A DNA stretch of 10,737 nt from CAZUSO01 sp964622775 (GCA_964622775.1 CAZUSO010000081.1:1-10737), one strand, 5' to 3'; positions 1 to 7,135 are shown, counted from the first letter of the stretch. The notes: generated by a model not told the origin, from the letters alone. Numbers and translations are program-made.

Positions 1-7
1 TCCGGCC

Positions 8-46
8 GGAATGACGACCGCTTATACGCTTCACCAGGAATGACGA
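8..46. repeat. Short direct repeat, GGAATGACGA twice
   Basis: The ten bases GGAATGACGA occur at 8-17 and again at 37-46, 29 bases apart. The first copy is preceded by the palindromic TCCGGCCGGA (1-10). GGAATGAC-type words are often seen in dispersed intergenic repeats of many bacteria, so this may be the edge of such a repeat cut by the window start. The rest of 47-172 shows no gene. It is the upstream region of the regulator and has a T-rich stretch near 117-140, but no full TAnnTTTG promoter box. Confidence 0.35.
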
Positions 47-172
47 TACCTTTTACATTCGGGAGATTGCTCCGGGGAGACAATTTGGGATGCACCCTTT
101 TTCGGGTAATTACCTGTTTTTTTTATATTATTTTGTAATTTTCGGGCTCTTAACCTGAAAACTTAATTGCAG

Positions 173-937
173 ATGGATAAATTGATACTCAAAAAGGCAG
201 GTGATATATGGAAAGAAATAGGGCAGCATAAAAAGCCCGAAGAATTACAGGTAGAGGTAGAAATCTACAAAAAAATGCTCAACCTGTTCCAGGTGGGCGA
301 TTATTGCTACTTCATCTTCAGCCCGCCCGAAATGCGTATGGAATACACCAACCCCTCTATCACGAAGCTGTTGGGCTATGCGCCGGAAGAGTTTACGCTG
401 GAGCTGTTTTTAGAAACTATCCATCCCGACGATTTACAGAATTACCTGAATTTTGAAGCCACCATCACCGGTTTCTGGCAAAGCCTTCCCCCGGAAAAGG
501 TGTTTAAGTACAAAACCCGTTATGATTTTAGGATTATCTGCAAAGACGGGACGGTAAAAAGGCTGTTGCAGCAGGTAGCCGTGATACAAAGCGATGATGA
601 CGGGGCGGTGCTACGCACCTTTGTGATATTTACGGATATTACCGACCTGAAACAGAGCAATAAAATGGTGCTGTCCATTATGGGCTTGGAAGGCGAACCC
701 TCTTATATTGATATACAGCCTGTTCAGGCATTAGTTCCGCATAAAAGCATCCTGACCAAAAGGGAAATTGAGGTGTTCCGCCTGCTGGTAGATGAATGCC
801 ATTCGGCACAGATTGCCGAAACATTAGGCATCAGCCCGAATACGGTAGGCCAGCACCGCAAGAACATTTTCAGGAAAACAGGCACTGGCTCGGTGCTGCA
901 ATTGGTGAAGCTGGGCTTGGAGAAAGGGTGGATATAA
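173..937 (+). CDS. PAS-domain LuxR-family transcriptional regulator
   Basis: This is probably a cytoplasmic sensor-regulator of 254 residues in which a PAS domain senses a ligand or partner and a LuxR-type helix-turn-helix binds DNA. Residues about 42-160 look like one PAS domain with its trailing PAC segment: the GYAPEEF motif, then ETIHPDD, then a strand-rich end VIFTDITDLK. Residues about 193-254 form the LuxR/GerE helix-turn-helix, with the hallmark LTKREIEVFRLL, IAETLGISPNTVGQHRKNIFRK and a final LVKLG helix. There is no receiver domain, kinase domain or membrane segment, so the signal must reach the PAS domain directly. The ATG at 173 is preferred over the in-frame TTG at 167, and no clear Shine-Dalgarno is visible. 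No partner gene adjoins it, so the regulon cannot be inferred. The family assignment is secure; the ligand is unknown. Confidence 0.88.
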   Translation: MDKLILKKAGDIWKEIGQHKKPEELQVEVEIYKKMLNLFQVGDYCYFIFSPPEMRMEYTNPSITKLLGYAPEEFTLELFLETIHPDDLQNYLNFEATITGFWQSLPPEKVFKYKTRYDFRIICKDGTVKRLLQQVAVIQSDDDGAVLRTFVIFTDITDLKQSNKMVLSIMGLEGEPSYIDIQPVQALVPHKSILTKREIEVFRLLVDECHSAQIAETLGISPNTVGQHRKNIFRKTGTGSVLQLVKLGLEKGWI

Positions 938-945
938 TCAATTAT

Positions 946-995
946 GAATTACGAATTACGAATTACGGGTCGTTGAATTGCGAAATATCAATTAC
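946..995. repeat. Left arm of inverted repeat, with GAATTAC tandem repeats
   Basis: GAATTAC is repeated three times in tandem (946-952, 953-959, 960-966). Two segments of this arm are exact reverse complements of the right arm: AATTACGG (961-968) pairs with CCGTAATT (1379-1386), and CGAAATATCAATTAC (981-995, 15 of 15) pairs with GTAATTGATATTTCG (1360-1374). The unpaired piece between them is longer on this side (12 bases against 4). Transcribed on the plus strand, the arms could form a stem closing over the whole gene. Confidence 0.85.
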
Positions 996-1003
996 AGCTT
1001 ACG

Positions 1004-1363
1004 ATGAAGAAGGATAATATTATACAACAGAAATCGTATGCTTTTGCAATTCGTATTATGAACTTATACAGATATTTAATATAATAAAAGAAAGAATTTG
1101 TATTGTCGAAGCAACTGTTGCACAGCGGAACTTCTATTGGCTCAAATATAGAAGAAGCCATTGGAGGGCAAAGCAAACAAGACTTTTATTCAAAACTGAC
1201 CATTGCCTATAAAGAGGCTCGCGAAACCGTTTATTGGATAAGATTACTAAAAGACACTGACTTTTTATCAGAAAGCGAGGCCAATAGCCTGCTTTTTGAA
1301 GCGGAGGAAATTTGCAAAATAATCGGGAAAATTCAATTAACCATCAAATCCCCAAATTCGTAA
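1004..1363 (+). pseudogene. Four-helix-bundle (23S rRNA IVS / S23 family) protein, interrupted by two stops
   Basis: Reading from ATG 1004 gives MKKDNIIQQKSYAFAIRIMN..., then two consecutive stops TAA TAA (1082-1087). The same frame then continues with KKEFVLSKQLLHSGTSIGSN and runs to TAA at 1361-1363. Both halves match the four-helix-bundle family: a KSYAFAIRI helix, the signature SKQLLHSGTSIGSNIEEAIGGQSKQDF, then KLTIAYKEARETVYWIRLLKD. Without the stops the product would be 117 residues plus the two missing positions, the usual family length. Relatives commonly have acidic residues such as EE where the stops sit, so two GAA-to-TAA changes would suffice. A shorter product could begin at TTG 1103 but would lack the first helix and is unlikely to fold normally. 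Family members are small helical proteins of unclear function; related Avd proteins serve diversity-generating retroelements, but no reverse transcriptase is visible here. The gene lies inside inverted repeats (see the candidate element). Confidence 0.8.
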
Positions 1364-1386
1364 TTGATATTTCGTAATCCGTAATT
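1360..1386. repeat. Right arm of inverted repeat
   Basis: GTAATTGATATTTCG (1360-1374) and CCGTAATT (1379-1386) are exact reverse complements of 981-995 and 961-968. GTAAT recurs at 1360, 1374 and 1381, echoing the tandem repeat of the left arm. The arm overlaps the final stop codon of the four-helix-bundle gene, so gene and repeat appear to form one unit. Confidence 0.82.
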
Positions 1387-1421
1387 TCCCCTCATTTTAG
1401 AGATATGCGGCTTGTATGTTT

Positions 1422-1773
1422 TTAATAAGCCTGTATCAATACCTCGGCAGGAATGTTCAGCTTTTCTCTTAGCTTGCGTATCATGGAAAGGCTTAGTTTT
1501 CTTTTGCCGGACAGGATTTCCGATTTGCGGGAGCGTGCTCCGAGTATTCCGGAAAGGTCAGCCTCGGACATATTCATCTGCTCCAGGCGGAATCGTATCG
1601 CTTCCAGCGGATTGGGCTGCGCCACCGGGCGATGTTCATTTTCGTACTCTTTTACCAGTATGGAAAGAATTTCCAGCTCATCGGATTCTTGGGAATCCGG
1701 CTTTTAAATCTTTTTGCAGAAGCGCATAAACCCTGAGGTAATGTCATAAATAGGTTGATTTAATTATTTCCAT
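1422..1773 (-). pseudogene. higA: HigA-type antitoxin, frameshifted and with an early stop
   Basis: The longest intact part (from GTG 1625 down to 1422) ends like a HigA antitoxin: PNPLEAIRFRLEQMNMSEADL, then SGILGARSRKSEILSGKRKL, then IRKLREKLNIPAEVLIQAY, which is an Xre-type helix-turn-helix. The same frame extends upstream through QESDELEILSILVKEYENEH, the usual segment before the helix-turn-helix, but has no start codon there and meets TAA at 1704-1706. The missing N-terminal part, HYLRVYALLQKDLKAGF, lies in another frame (1743-1693). Dropping one base of the CCC run at 1691-1693 would join the two. That frame has an ATG at 1773 (MEIIK...), but a TGA at 1744-1746 follows. So at least one frameshift and one nonsense mutation are present. 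HigA normally neutralises the HigB RNase and represses its own operon; no toxin gene lies upstream or downstream. A truncated DNA-binding fragment could still be made from GTG 1625, but I consider this a decayed gene. Confidence 0.78.
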
Positions 1774-1830
1774 AGATTCCTGTTTTGTAATAGTACAAAT
1801 ATACAGGCAGTATTCAACCTATTTGTGACA
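1742..1830. repeat. 17-base imperfect inverted repeat spanning the higA relic start
   Basis: The bases at 1742-1758 (TGTCATAAATAGGTTGA) are the reverse complement of 1814-1830 (TCAACCTATTTGTGACA) with one mismatch in 17 positions. The gap of 55 bases contains the presumed ATG of the broken higA (1773). A looser direct copy, ATTCAATATTTTGTGAC, lies at 1867-1883. This could be the ends of a tiny transposon relic or an operator. No insertion-sequence family is recognised from these ends. Confidence 0.55.
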
Positions 1831-1940
1831 CTACCAAAATTTCTTCATTATACGCATTTGATTTTAATTCAATATTTTGTGACTATTCAGCCTTTTTATA
1901 TAGAGATTAGCTTAGTACAATATGCCCGATTGAAGTAATA

Positions 1941-1979
1941 AAAAAACGACCCGGAAATTTTAATTTCCGGGTCGTTTTT
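1941..1979. terminator. Bidirectional rho-independent terminator downstream of secDF
   Basis: CGACCCGGAAA (1947-1957) pairs perfectly with TTTCCGGGTCG (1964-1974) around a 6-base loop. Six A residues (1941-1946) precede the stem and five T residues (1975-1979) follow it, so it can terminate transcription in either direction. It lies 30 bases past the secDF stop codon (2009-2011). The stretch between the higA relic and this hairpin (about 1831-1940) holds no gene that I can see. Confidence 0.9.
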
Positions 1980-2008
1980 GTTATCAGATGTTTATAAGAA
2001 GGATCTCA

Positions 2009-5000
2009 TTATGCCTGTTCTTTGAGCGTACGAATACGTGCCTCTTTATCTTCTTCCACACGCAGGGAATCTTTTTTATCCAAATCTATAAGGATTGGCG
2101 ACGCTACGAAAATAGAAGAATAAGTTCCGGCAGCCACCCCGATCATCATGGCGAAAGCAAATCCACGCAGGGCTTCTCCACCAAAGATAAACAGCACCAG
2201 CACTGTGATGAACACCGTTACCGAAGTCATTACCGTGCGGCTTAGCGTATCGTTAATAGCGCTGTTCACCACATCTTTCCGGTTAGCATTGGGTGTCTTA
2301 CGGAAGTATTCCCGGATACGGTCAAACACGATTACCGTGTCGTTCATCGAGAATCCGATCACAGTCAATAATGCGGCAATGAAGTGCTGGTCAATTTCCA
2401 ACGCAAACGGAACGATATCTTTAAGGAATGAGAAAATGGCCAAAACAATAGCCGCATCATGCACCAGAGAAACAATAGTGCCGATAGAGTATTGCCATTT
2501 ACGAAAACGGGCAAAGATGTACAGGAAAATGGCGATCATCGAAATAATGGTAGCCCATTTTGCACCATTCACCAAATCACGCGAAATGGAAGGCTCTACC
2601 TTATCGGATTTTTCAATGTATTTACTGGTAAATACCGCCAAATCCAGGTCGGCAGGAAGCATATTTTCCGATTTTAATCCGGTAAATAACTTATCCAATA
2701 CTATGGCGTCCACTTCCTTACCGGAGCGATCGATTAAATAATCCGTCGTAATGTTCAGTTTATCGCTTGATCCGATGGTTTTTACAATGGGAAAATTACC
2801 CAGATGCTTATGTAGCTTTTCCCGAACCTCGGAAACCTTGTGCGGCTGGTCAAACTGGATTGTATAACTGCGTCCTCCTGAAAATTCCACACCATAATCA
2901 AATCCATGAATAAATGAAGCCAGACCTGCGAGAATAAAGAATCCGGAAATTATATAGGTGATTTTCCGAATCCCTATAAAATCGAAATGCGCCTTCTTGA
3001 AGATCTTCTTGGAGAGATTAGTAAAATAGTTGAAGTGGCGTCCCCGGTGCATATAGATGTCGGTGATCAGACGGGAAATCAAAATACCGCCGAACAGTGA
3101 TAACAACAGTGCCAGAATCTGTGTGGTGGCAAATCCTAAGATAGGCCCTACCCCGAAAATATACAGGATTACCGCGGTAATCAAACTGGTTACGTGTCCA
3201 TCCAATACCGGTGCATACGACCGTTTATAACCATCATCAACCGCCTGCTGATAGGTCTTCCCTATCGCAAGCTCTTCTTTAATCCGCTCAAAGATAATTA
3301 CATTCACATCCACAGCCATACCAATCCCCAGAATCAAACCCGCTATGCCAGGCATAGTGAGGGTGGCCCCCAGATTAGCCAGTATGCCGAATGTAAACAG
3401 GAGATTCAGGACAAGAGAAATATTGGCAACCCATCCGCCGGTATTGTAATAAATCAGCATCAGGGCAAAAATGATGACAAAGGATATGCCGAAAGACAAC
3501 ATACCACCCCTTATGGATTCCTGGCCTAAGGTGGGACCAACTACCTGTTCCTGCACAATCTTAGCAGGAGCATCCAATTTACCGGATTGTAAGATATTAG
3601 CCAGTTCCGTACCTTCCTTGGGAGAGAAATTTCCGGTTATGGACGAATTTCCACCGGTGATCTCCGACTGAACGGTAGGGGCAGAATATACATAATCATC
3701 CAAAGCAATAGCGATCGGCTTATGCAGATTAGCTTTGGTTAGCCTTGCCCAAACGCCGGTACCCTGCTGGTTCATCTCCAACTGGATTTCCGGAGTACCG
3801 TTTTGCTGATAGTTAAAACGTGCGCTCTTCACCATATCGCCTTCCAACTTGGCATGATCATTTCCCAGTGTCGTTTTGATAGCATATACGCCTAATGGTG
3901 TTTTAGGATTGTTTTTATCTCCTTTAAAGCCTGGTACTTCACCGAACATGAATTTGATATTGGCCGGAAACTGGTTTTTCACCACATCCATATTCAGATA
4001 CTCCATCACGCGGGCGGCATTTTTCTTTTCCACCACACCAATAATGGATGATTCCTGAAATTGTCCGGAAGCCTGATCTACCATCGGCATCATCAAAGAA
4101 AATAAATCGCTTTCTCTTTGACTGCCTAAAGCGTTCTCATTGGAATTACTGTCATTGCCCAATAAACTGGACAGGCTGGATAAGGAATCTCCGGCGACAA
4201 CGGTCTGTTGCGCAGAATCAGCAGCAGCAACCACGGAGCCGGTATCTGCCGGCTTTTCTCCGGCTAAGTAATTTTTCAACGCGGTATTAGCTTTCATGAG
4301 GCTTTGCGCTACCTCCGTATTGGAAGCCACTTCCCAGAATTGCAGTTTAGCGGAAGCCTGTAGCTGGCGGCGAACTGATTCCGGATCACGGACACCGGCC
4401 AGGTCAACCGTAATGATTCCCCTGTCTTTATTCAGGTTGATGGAAGGCTGTGCCACACCGAATTTATCGATCCGGGTACGCAGGACATTAAAGGTATTCT
4501 CCGTAGCTTCAGAAGCTTCGGAACGGATAAAGCCCAATACCTGTGCATTTGTCGTATTGAAGGTAATCTGCGTACGTCCGGGTTTTGTAAATAACAGCGC
4601 CAGTTTCCCGTTGGGATTAACTTTCTGGTAAGCCTTACCGAATAAAGTAACAAAATCATCGTCCGATTTTCCACGCATTTCCTCTGCCTCTTTCAGCGCC
4701 TGCTGCAAGGCAGCATCTTTAGCATTATTGGATAAAGAGCTGATCAGTTGATCCAGGCCTACTTCCAGAGTAACACTCATACCCCCCTGTAGATCCAGAC
4801 CCAATTGCAGTTCTTTTTCCTTGATGTCCTGGTAGGTGAATTTTTTAATCCCTAAAAGATTAAACATGTTTTCACCGCGCACGCTGTCGATAATACGGAT
4901 ATAGGCATGGTTGATCAATTCTTCCCGGTCGGGTCCCTTTGCCTCGGGATGGCTTAGGCTAACAGATTTTTCTGCCTGGGCTTCCAGTTTTTTTTCTACA

Positions 5001-5089
5001 TTCTGGGCAATGAAAGTGAAGGACAGCCGCCAGATAGAAAACAGAATAAGAATAATAGTAAGAATTTTAACTAAGCCTTTTGACTGCAT
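2009..5089 (-). CDS. secDF: SecDF fusion, protein translocase accessory subunit
   Basis: Inner-membrane SecD-SecF fusion of 1026 residues that uses the proton gradient to help pull preproteins out of the SecYEG channel. The SecD part (about 1-680) has an N-terminal membrane segment (7-29), the LGLDLQGGM motif (96-104), a large periplasmic region and five membrane segments near 528-675. The second half of SecD contains GIGMAVDVNVIIFERI (588-603), whose D594 matches the essential proton-relay aspartate. The SecF part (about 700-1005) starts with a membrane segment, DYGVEFSGGR (731-740), and has GFSMNDTVIVFDRI (912-925) with the matching D917. SecD and SecF are separate proteins in E. coli; the fusion is usual in Bacteroidota. 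Residues about 265-345 are a Ser/Asp/Ala-rich, low-complexity insertion in the periplasmic region. The family motif DxNVT appears as LDGHVTSL (629-636). Start ATG 5089 gives a normal N terminus. Confidence 0.97.
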   Translation of the reverse strand: MQSKGLVKILTIILILFSIWRLSFTFIAQNVEKKLEAQAEKSVSLSHPEAKGPDREELINHAYIRIIDSVRGENMFNLLGIKKFTYQDIKEKELQLGLDLQGGMSVTLEVGLDQLISSLSNNAKDAALQQALKEAEEMRGKSDDDFVTLFGKAYQKVNPNGKLALLFTKPGRTQITFNTTNAQVLGFIRSEASEATENTFNVLRTRIDKFGVAQPSINLNKDRGIITVDLAGVRDPESVRRQLQASAKLQFWEVASNTEVAQSLMKANTALKNYLAGEKPADTGSVVAAADSAQQTVVAGDSLSSLSSLLGNDSNSNENALGSQRESDLFSLMMPMVDQASGQFQESSIIGVVEKKNAARVMEYLNMDVVKNQFPANIKFMFGEVPGFKGDKNNPKTPLGVYAIKTTLGNDHAKLEGDMVKSARFNYQQNGTPEIQLEMNQQGTGVWARLTKANLHKPIAIALDDYVYSAPTVQSEITGGNSSITGNFSPKEGTELANILQSGKLDAPAKIVQEQVVGPTLGQESIRGGMLSFGISFVIIFALMLIYYNTGGWVANISLVLNLLFTFGILANLGATLTMPGIAGLILGIGMAVDVNVIIFERIKEELAIGKTYQQAVDDGYKRSYAPVLDGHVTSLITAVILYIFGVGPILGFATTQILALLLSLFGGILISRLITDIYMHRGRHFNYFTNLSKKIFKKAHFDFIGIRKITYIISGFFILAGLASFIHGFDYGVEFSGGRSYTIQFDQPHKVSEVREKLHKHLGNFPIVKTIGSSDKLNITTDYLIDRSGKEVDAIVLDKLFTGLKSENMLPADLDLAVFTSKYIEKSDKVEPSISRDLVNGAKWATIISMIAIFLYIFARFRKWQYSIGTIVSLVHDAAIVLAIFSFLKDIVPFALEIDQHFIAALLTVIGFSMNDTVIVFDRIREYFRKTPNANRKDVVNSAINDTLSRTVMTSVTVFITVLVLFIFGGEALRGFAFAMMIGVAAGTYSSIFVASPILIDLDKKDSLRVEEDKEARIRTLKEQA

Positions 5090-5134
5090 GAGTATTTGTT
5101 GTTGTCTATTAAATATATTTTAAAAATAAGTGCG

Positions 5135-5142
5135 CAAAGATA
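5135..5142 (-). promoter_or_regulatory. Putative -7 box of the secDF promoter (TATCTTTG)
   Basis: On the minus strand TATCTTTG matches the Bacteroidota -7 consensus TAnnTTTG. It lies 45 bases upstream of the secDF ATG (5089), in the 221-base gap after the PASTA gene. No TTTG -33 box stands at the usual 19-21 base spacing, only a T-rich run, so this is a moderate call. It suggests secDF has its own promoter as well as possible read-through from ddl and the PASTA gene. Confidence 0.5.
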
Positions 5143-5310
5143 TAATTTTATATTAGAAAAAGAGCCACTAATTTTTCCTTACTATGGGGAATCATTAACC
5201 CGCTCTAAATCATATTTGGAAAATCAACCCGCCCAGGCACTCGCTTTTATAACCGGTTGATAATTTCACCGGATAGCCTGCTTTCCGTAATACGGAATCT
5301 TCCTTCACGA

Positions 5311-6105
5311 TTATTTCCCGTCAGCGGAAAGAGCCAGGGTTTGCCGAACACGAAGGTCAACAAAATCTCCTTCCATCAGACGAACTGTTTCACTTTCCGT
5401 AATTGCCGGCATCTGGCCGGAGACCACCGCCGTTGTGGTATCGGTTATCGGGCCATCGAATATCACGGTATATTGCAGATTGTTTACGCTCAAAATGGCT
5501 ATAGCCTCCAGGTAATTCATCCCGGTAACATCCGGTACCGGAATCTCTTTATCTCCCAAACCGTCGCCAATCACCAGGTTAATCACAGAGCCTTGTGGAA
5601 TCATGGTGCCCGGTTTAATATCCTGACCGTTGGACCATTGCTGCGCCAGCACCGAGCCTACAGCAATGTCCGGCTTATAAAGAGTATCGCCCAGCACAAG
5701 CTTGCTGCTCCTGAGCAACAGGTCTGCACTGCGGAAAGATAAATTAATCAAATTCGGCATCGGGGTTTGCGGCGGGCTCACTTTATTAATAATCAGGAAG
5801 ATGGTTCGGCCTTCTTTTACGGTCATTCCCGAATCGGGTTGCTGTTGCATAACCGTCTGAACTTTCTGATTCGGATCATAGGCAGAGTCCACATCCACCT
5901 CAAAGCCCTGTGTATTCAACAACTTTTGGGCTTCCTGCCAGCTTTTCCCCACCAACTGCGGAACAGTCTTTTCTTTCCCGTGACCTGTTATCCAGCCGAG
6001 GGATGCAAAAAACAGCCAGTACAGGCCAATGCACAGTAGGAAAATCAACAGCAGGTTGGCAAAAAATGATTTCCGGAATGGTCGTTTTTGTGGTGTTCTG
6101 CTCAC
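5311..6105 (-). CDS. Membrane-anchored protein with three PASTA domains
   Basis: A 264-residue protein with a short basic cytoplasmic tail (MSRTPQKRPFRK), one membrane segment (about 14-38) and an extracytoplasmic part made of three PASTA repeats: about 46-108 (TVPQLVGKSWQEAQKLLNTQGF), 114-181 (PMPNLINLSFRSADLLL) and 187-254 (PVPDVTGMNYLEAIAIL). In Gram-positive bacteria PASTA repeats belong to Ser/Thr kinases and penicillin-binding proteins and bind muropeptides or beta-lactams. Here there is neither a kinase nor a transpeptidase domain, so only anchoring and cell-wall recognition can be inferred. It begins 31 bases after the ddl stop codon on the same strand, so the two are almost certainly cotranscribed, which supports a role in peptidoglycan assembly. 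Family and topology are secure; the function is unknown. Confidence 0.9.
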   Translation of the reverse strand: MSRTPQKRPFRKSFFANLLLIFLLCIGLYWLFFASLGWITGHGKEKTVPQLVGKSWQEAQKLLNTQGFEVDVDSAYDPNQKVQTVMQQQPDSGMTVKEGRTIFLIINKVSPPQTPMPNLINLSFRSADLLLRSSKLVLGDTLYKPDIAVGSVLAQQWSNGQDIKPGTMIPQGSVINLVIGDGLGDKEIPVPDVTGMNYLEAIAILSVNNLQYTVIFDGPITDTTTAVVSGQMPAITESETVRLMEGDFVDLRVRQTLALSADGK

Positions 6106-6136
6106 TATAAAAATAAATTATTACAGGTAAATCAGA

Positions 6137-7135
6137 TTATCCGCTAATCCTGTTTAATACGTTTTCCAGCAAATTTCCGTAAAATGTTTTTAAATCCATT
6201 CCGGACGCAATAACCTGCTGCGGAATCAGGCTGGCTTCACTTTGTCCGGGCGTGGTATTCACCTCCAGAAAATACAAGGTATTATCCGATTGTTTCAATA
6301 TAAAATCAATACGCACCACCCCACTGCAATTCAGCAATGTATAAATAGCGGCTGCCTTTTTGTTCAACCGTTCCAGTACCTCACCACTCACCTCCGCAGG
6401 CGTTATTTCGTTAGTTACGCCCGGTGTGTATTTCGCTTCAAAATCAAAAAAATCATTCTTACTGATAATTTCCGTAGGCGGCAGGGTATGCACTACGCCA
6501 TCTTGCTCATACACGCCGATTGTCAATTCCCGGCCTTCAATATATTCCTCAATCAGCACCTGCTCATCTTCCGCAAAGGCTTTCTCAATTGCGGGCAGCA
6601 ACTGGTCGATGGAAATAACTTTACTGACACCGAGGCTGGAGCCGCTTTCATTGGGTTTTACAAACACGGGTAAAGCAATTTTTTCCATGATGACTCCAAG
6701 TGAAAATGGCTTATGTTTCACCAGATGAACGGATTGGGCAATATGTACAATATTAAAATCCTTTACGACCTTATTACAGAAACTCTTATTAAAGGTGAGG
6801 GCAGATACAATGGCATTACAGGTATTGTAAGGCAGGTTCAGCATATCAAAATAGCCCTGAAGCTTGCCGTCCTCACCCGGACTGCCATGCAGGACAATAA
6901 ATGCCATATCAAAACAAACCTTCTCATTATTGACCCGGATACTGAAATCATTTTTGTCAACCGGTATCGGGGTGCCATCATCAGATTCATAATACCAGCT
7001 ATCACGGGTAATGATGATGAGATAAATTTCATATTGTACCGGGTCGAGATGTTGCCGGATAGTTTTTGCAGAATTGAGCGAAACTACGTATTCACCGGAA
7101 TAGCCACCGGCTACCAGTGCAATTTTCTTCTTCAT
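6137..7135 (-). CDS. ddl: D-alanine--D-alanine ligase
   Basis: ATP-grasp enzyme (332 residues) that joins two D-alanines for the peptidoglycan stem peptide in the cytoplasm. Visible motifs: GGYSGEYVVSLNSA near the N terminus (E15 contacts the first D-Ala in known structures), HGSPGEDGKLQG (83-94), the ATP-binding loop VKPNESGSSLGVSKV (159-173), EEYIEGRELTIGV (196-208), FEAKYTPGVTNEI (232-244), RIDFIL (275-280) and LEVNTTPGQSEASLIPQQ (290-307), which carries the metal-binding E291 and N293. Length and motifs are complete. The ATG at 7135 is preferred: an in-frame TTG at 7168 would add 11 residues before the universal KKKIALVAGG strand and would lie on top of the putative promoter box. The gene is first in a minus-strand cluster with the PASTA gene and secDF, and it diverges from the two-TM gene on the other strand. 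Confidence 0.97.
   Translation of the reverse strand: MKKKIALVAGGYSGEYVVSLNSAKTIRQHLDPVQYEIYLIIITRDSWYYESDDGTPIPVDKNDFSIRVNNEKVCFDMAFIVLHGSPGEDGKLQGYFDMLNLPYNTCNAIVSALTFNKSFCNKVVKDFNIVHIAQSVHLVKHKPFSLGVIMEKIALPVFVKPNESGSSLGVSKVISIDQLLPAIEKAFAEDEQVLIEEYIEGRELTIGVYEQDGVVHTLPPTEIISKNDFFDFEAKYTPGVTNEITPAEVSGEVLERLNKKAAAIYTLLNCSGVVRIDFILKQSDNTLYFLEVNTTPGQSEASLIPQQVIASGMDLKTFYGNLLENVLNRISG

Larger units (their letters stand above)
941..1387 (+). mobile_element. Candidate IVS-like element: inverted repeats around a four-helix-bundle gene
   Basis: Seen directly: imperfect inverted repeats enclose the four-helix-bundle reading frame almost without spare sequence. The left arm ends 8 bases before the ATG at 1004, and the right arm starts within the stop codon at 1361-1363. 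Known: homologues of this protein (S23 family) are encoded by intervening sequences inside 23S rRNA genes of Leptospira and relatives, where terminal repeats pair into a long stem. Inference: this is a stand-alone intergenic copy of such a unit, possibly mobile. No transposase is present, and no certain target-site duplication was found. Confidence 0.42.

Noticed and set aside
1103..1363. Independent 86-residue gene starting at TTG 1103
   Set aside because: It is the in-frame continuation of the gene starting at 1004 beyond two stop codons. The TTG falls inside the conserved EFVLSKQ segment, so it is not a natural gene start.
1004..1363. Avd accessory gene of a diversity-generating retroelement
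   Set aside because: Avd shares the four-helix-bundle fold, but there is no reverse transcriptase, template repeat or variable target gene in the window.
4911..5123. Plus-strand open frames inside secDF, ddl and the PASTA gene
   Set aside because: They are antisense shadows of well-supported genes, with compositions unlike real proteins and no recognisable domains.
5283..5297. Near-palindrome TTCCGTAATACGGAA in the gap after the PASTA gene
   Set aside because: Seven-base arms around one base and no T-run make a poor terminator, and one isolated copy is not enough to claim an operator.
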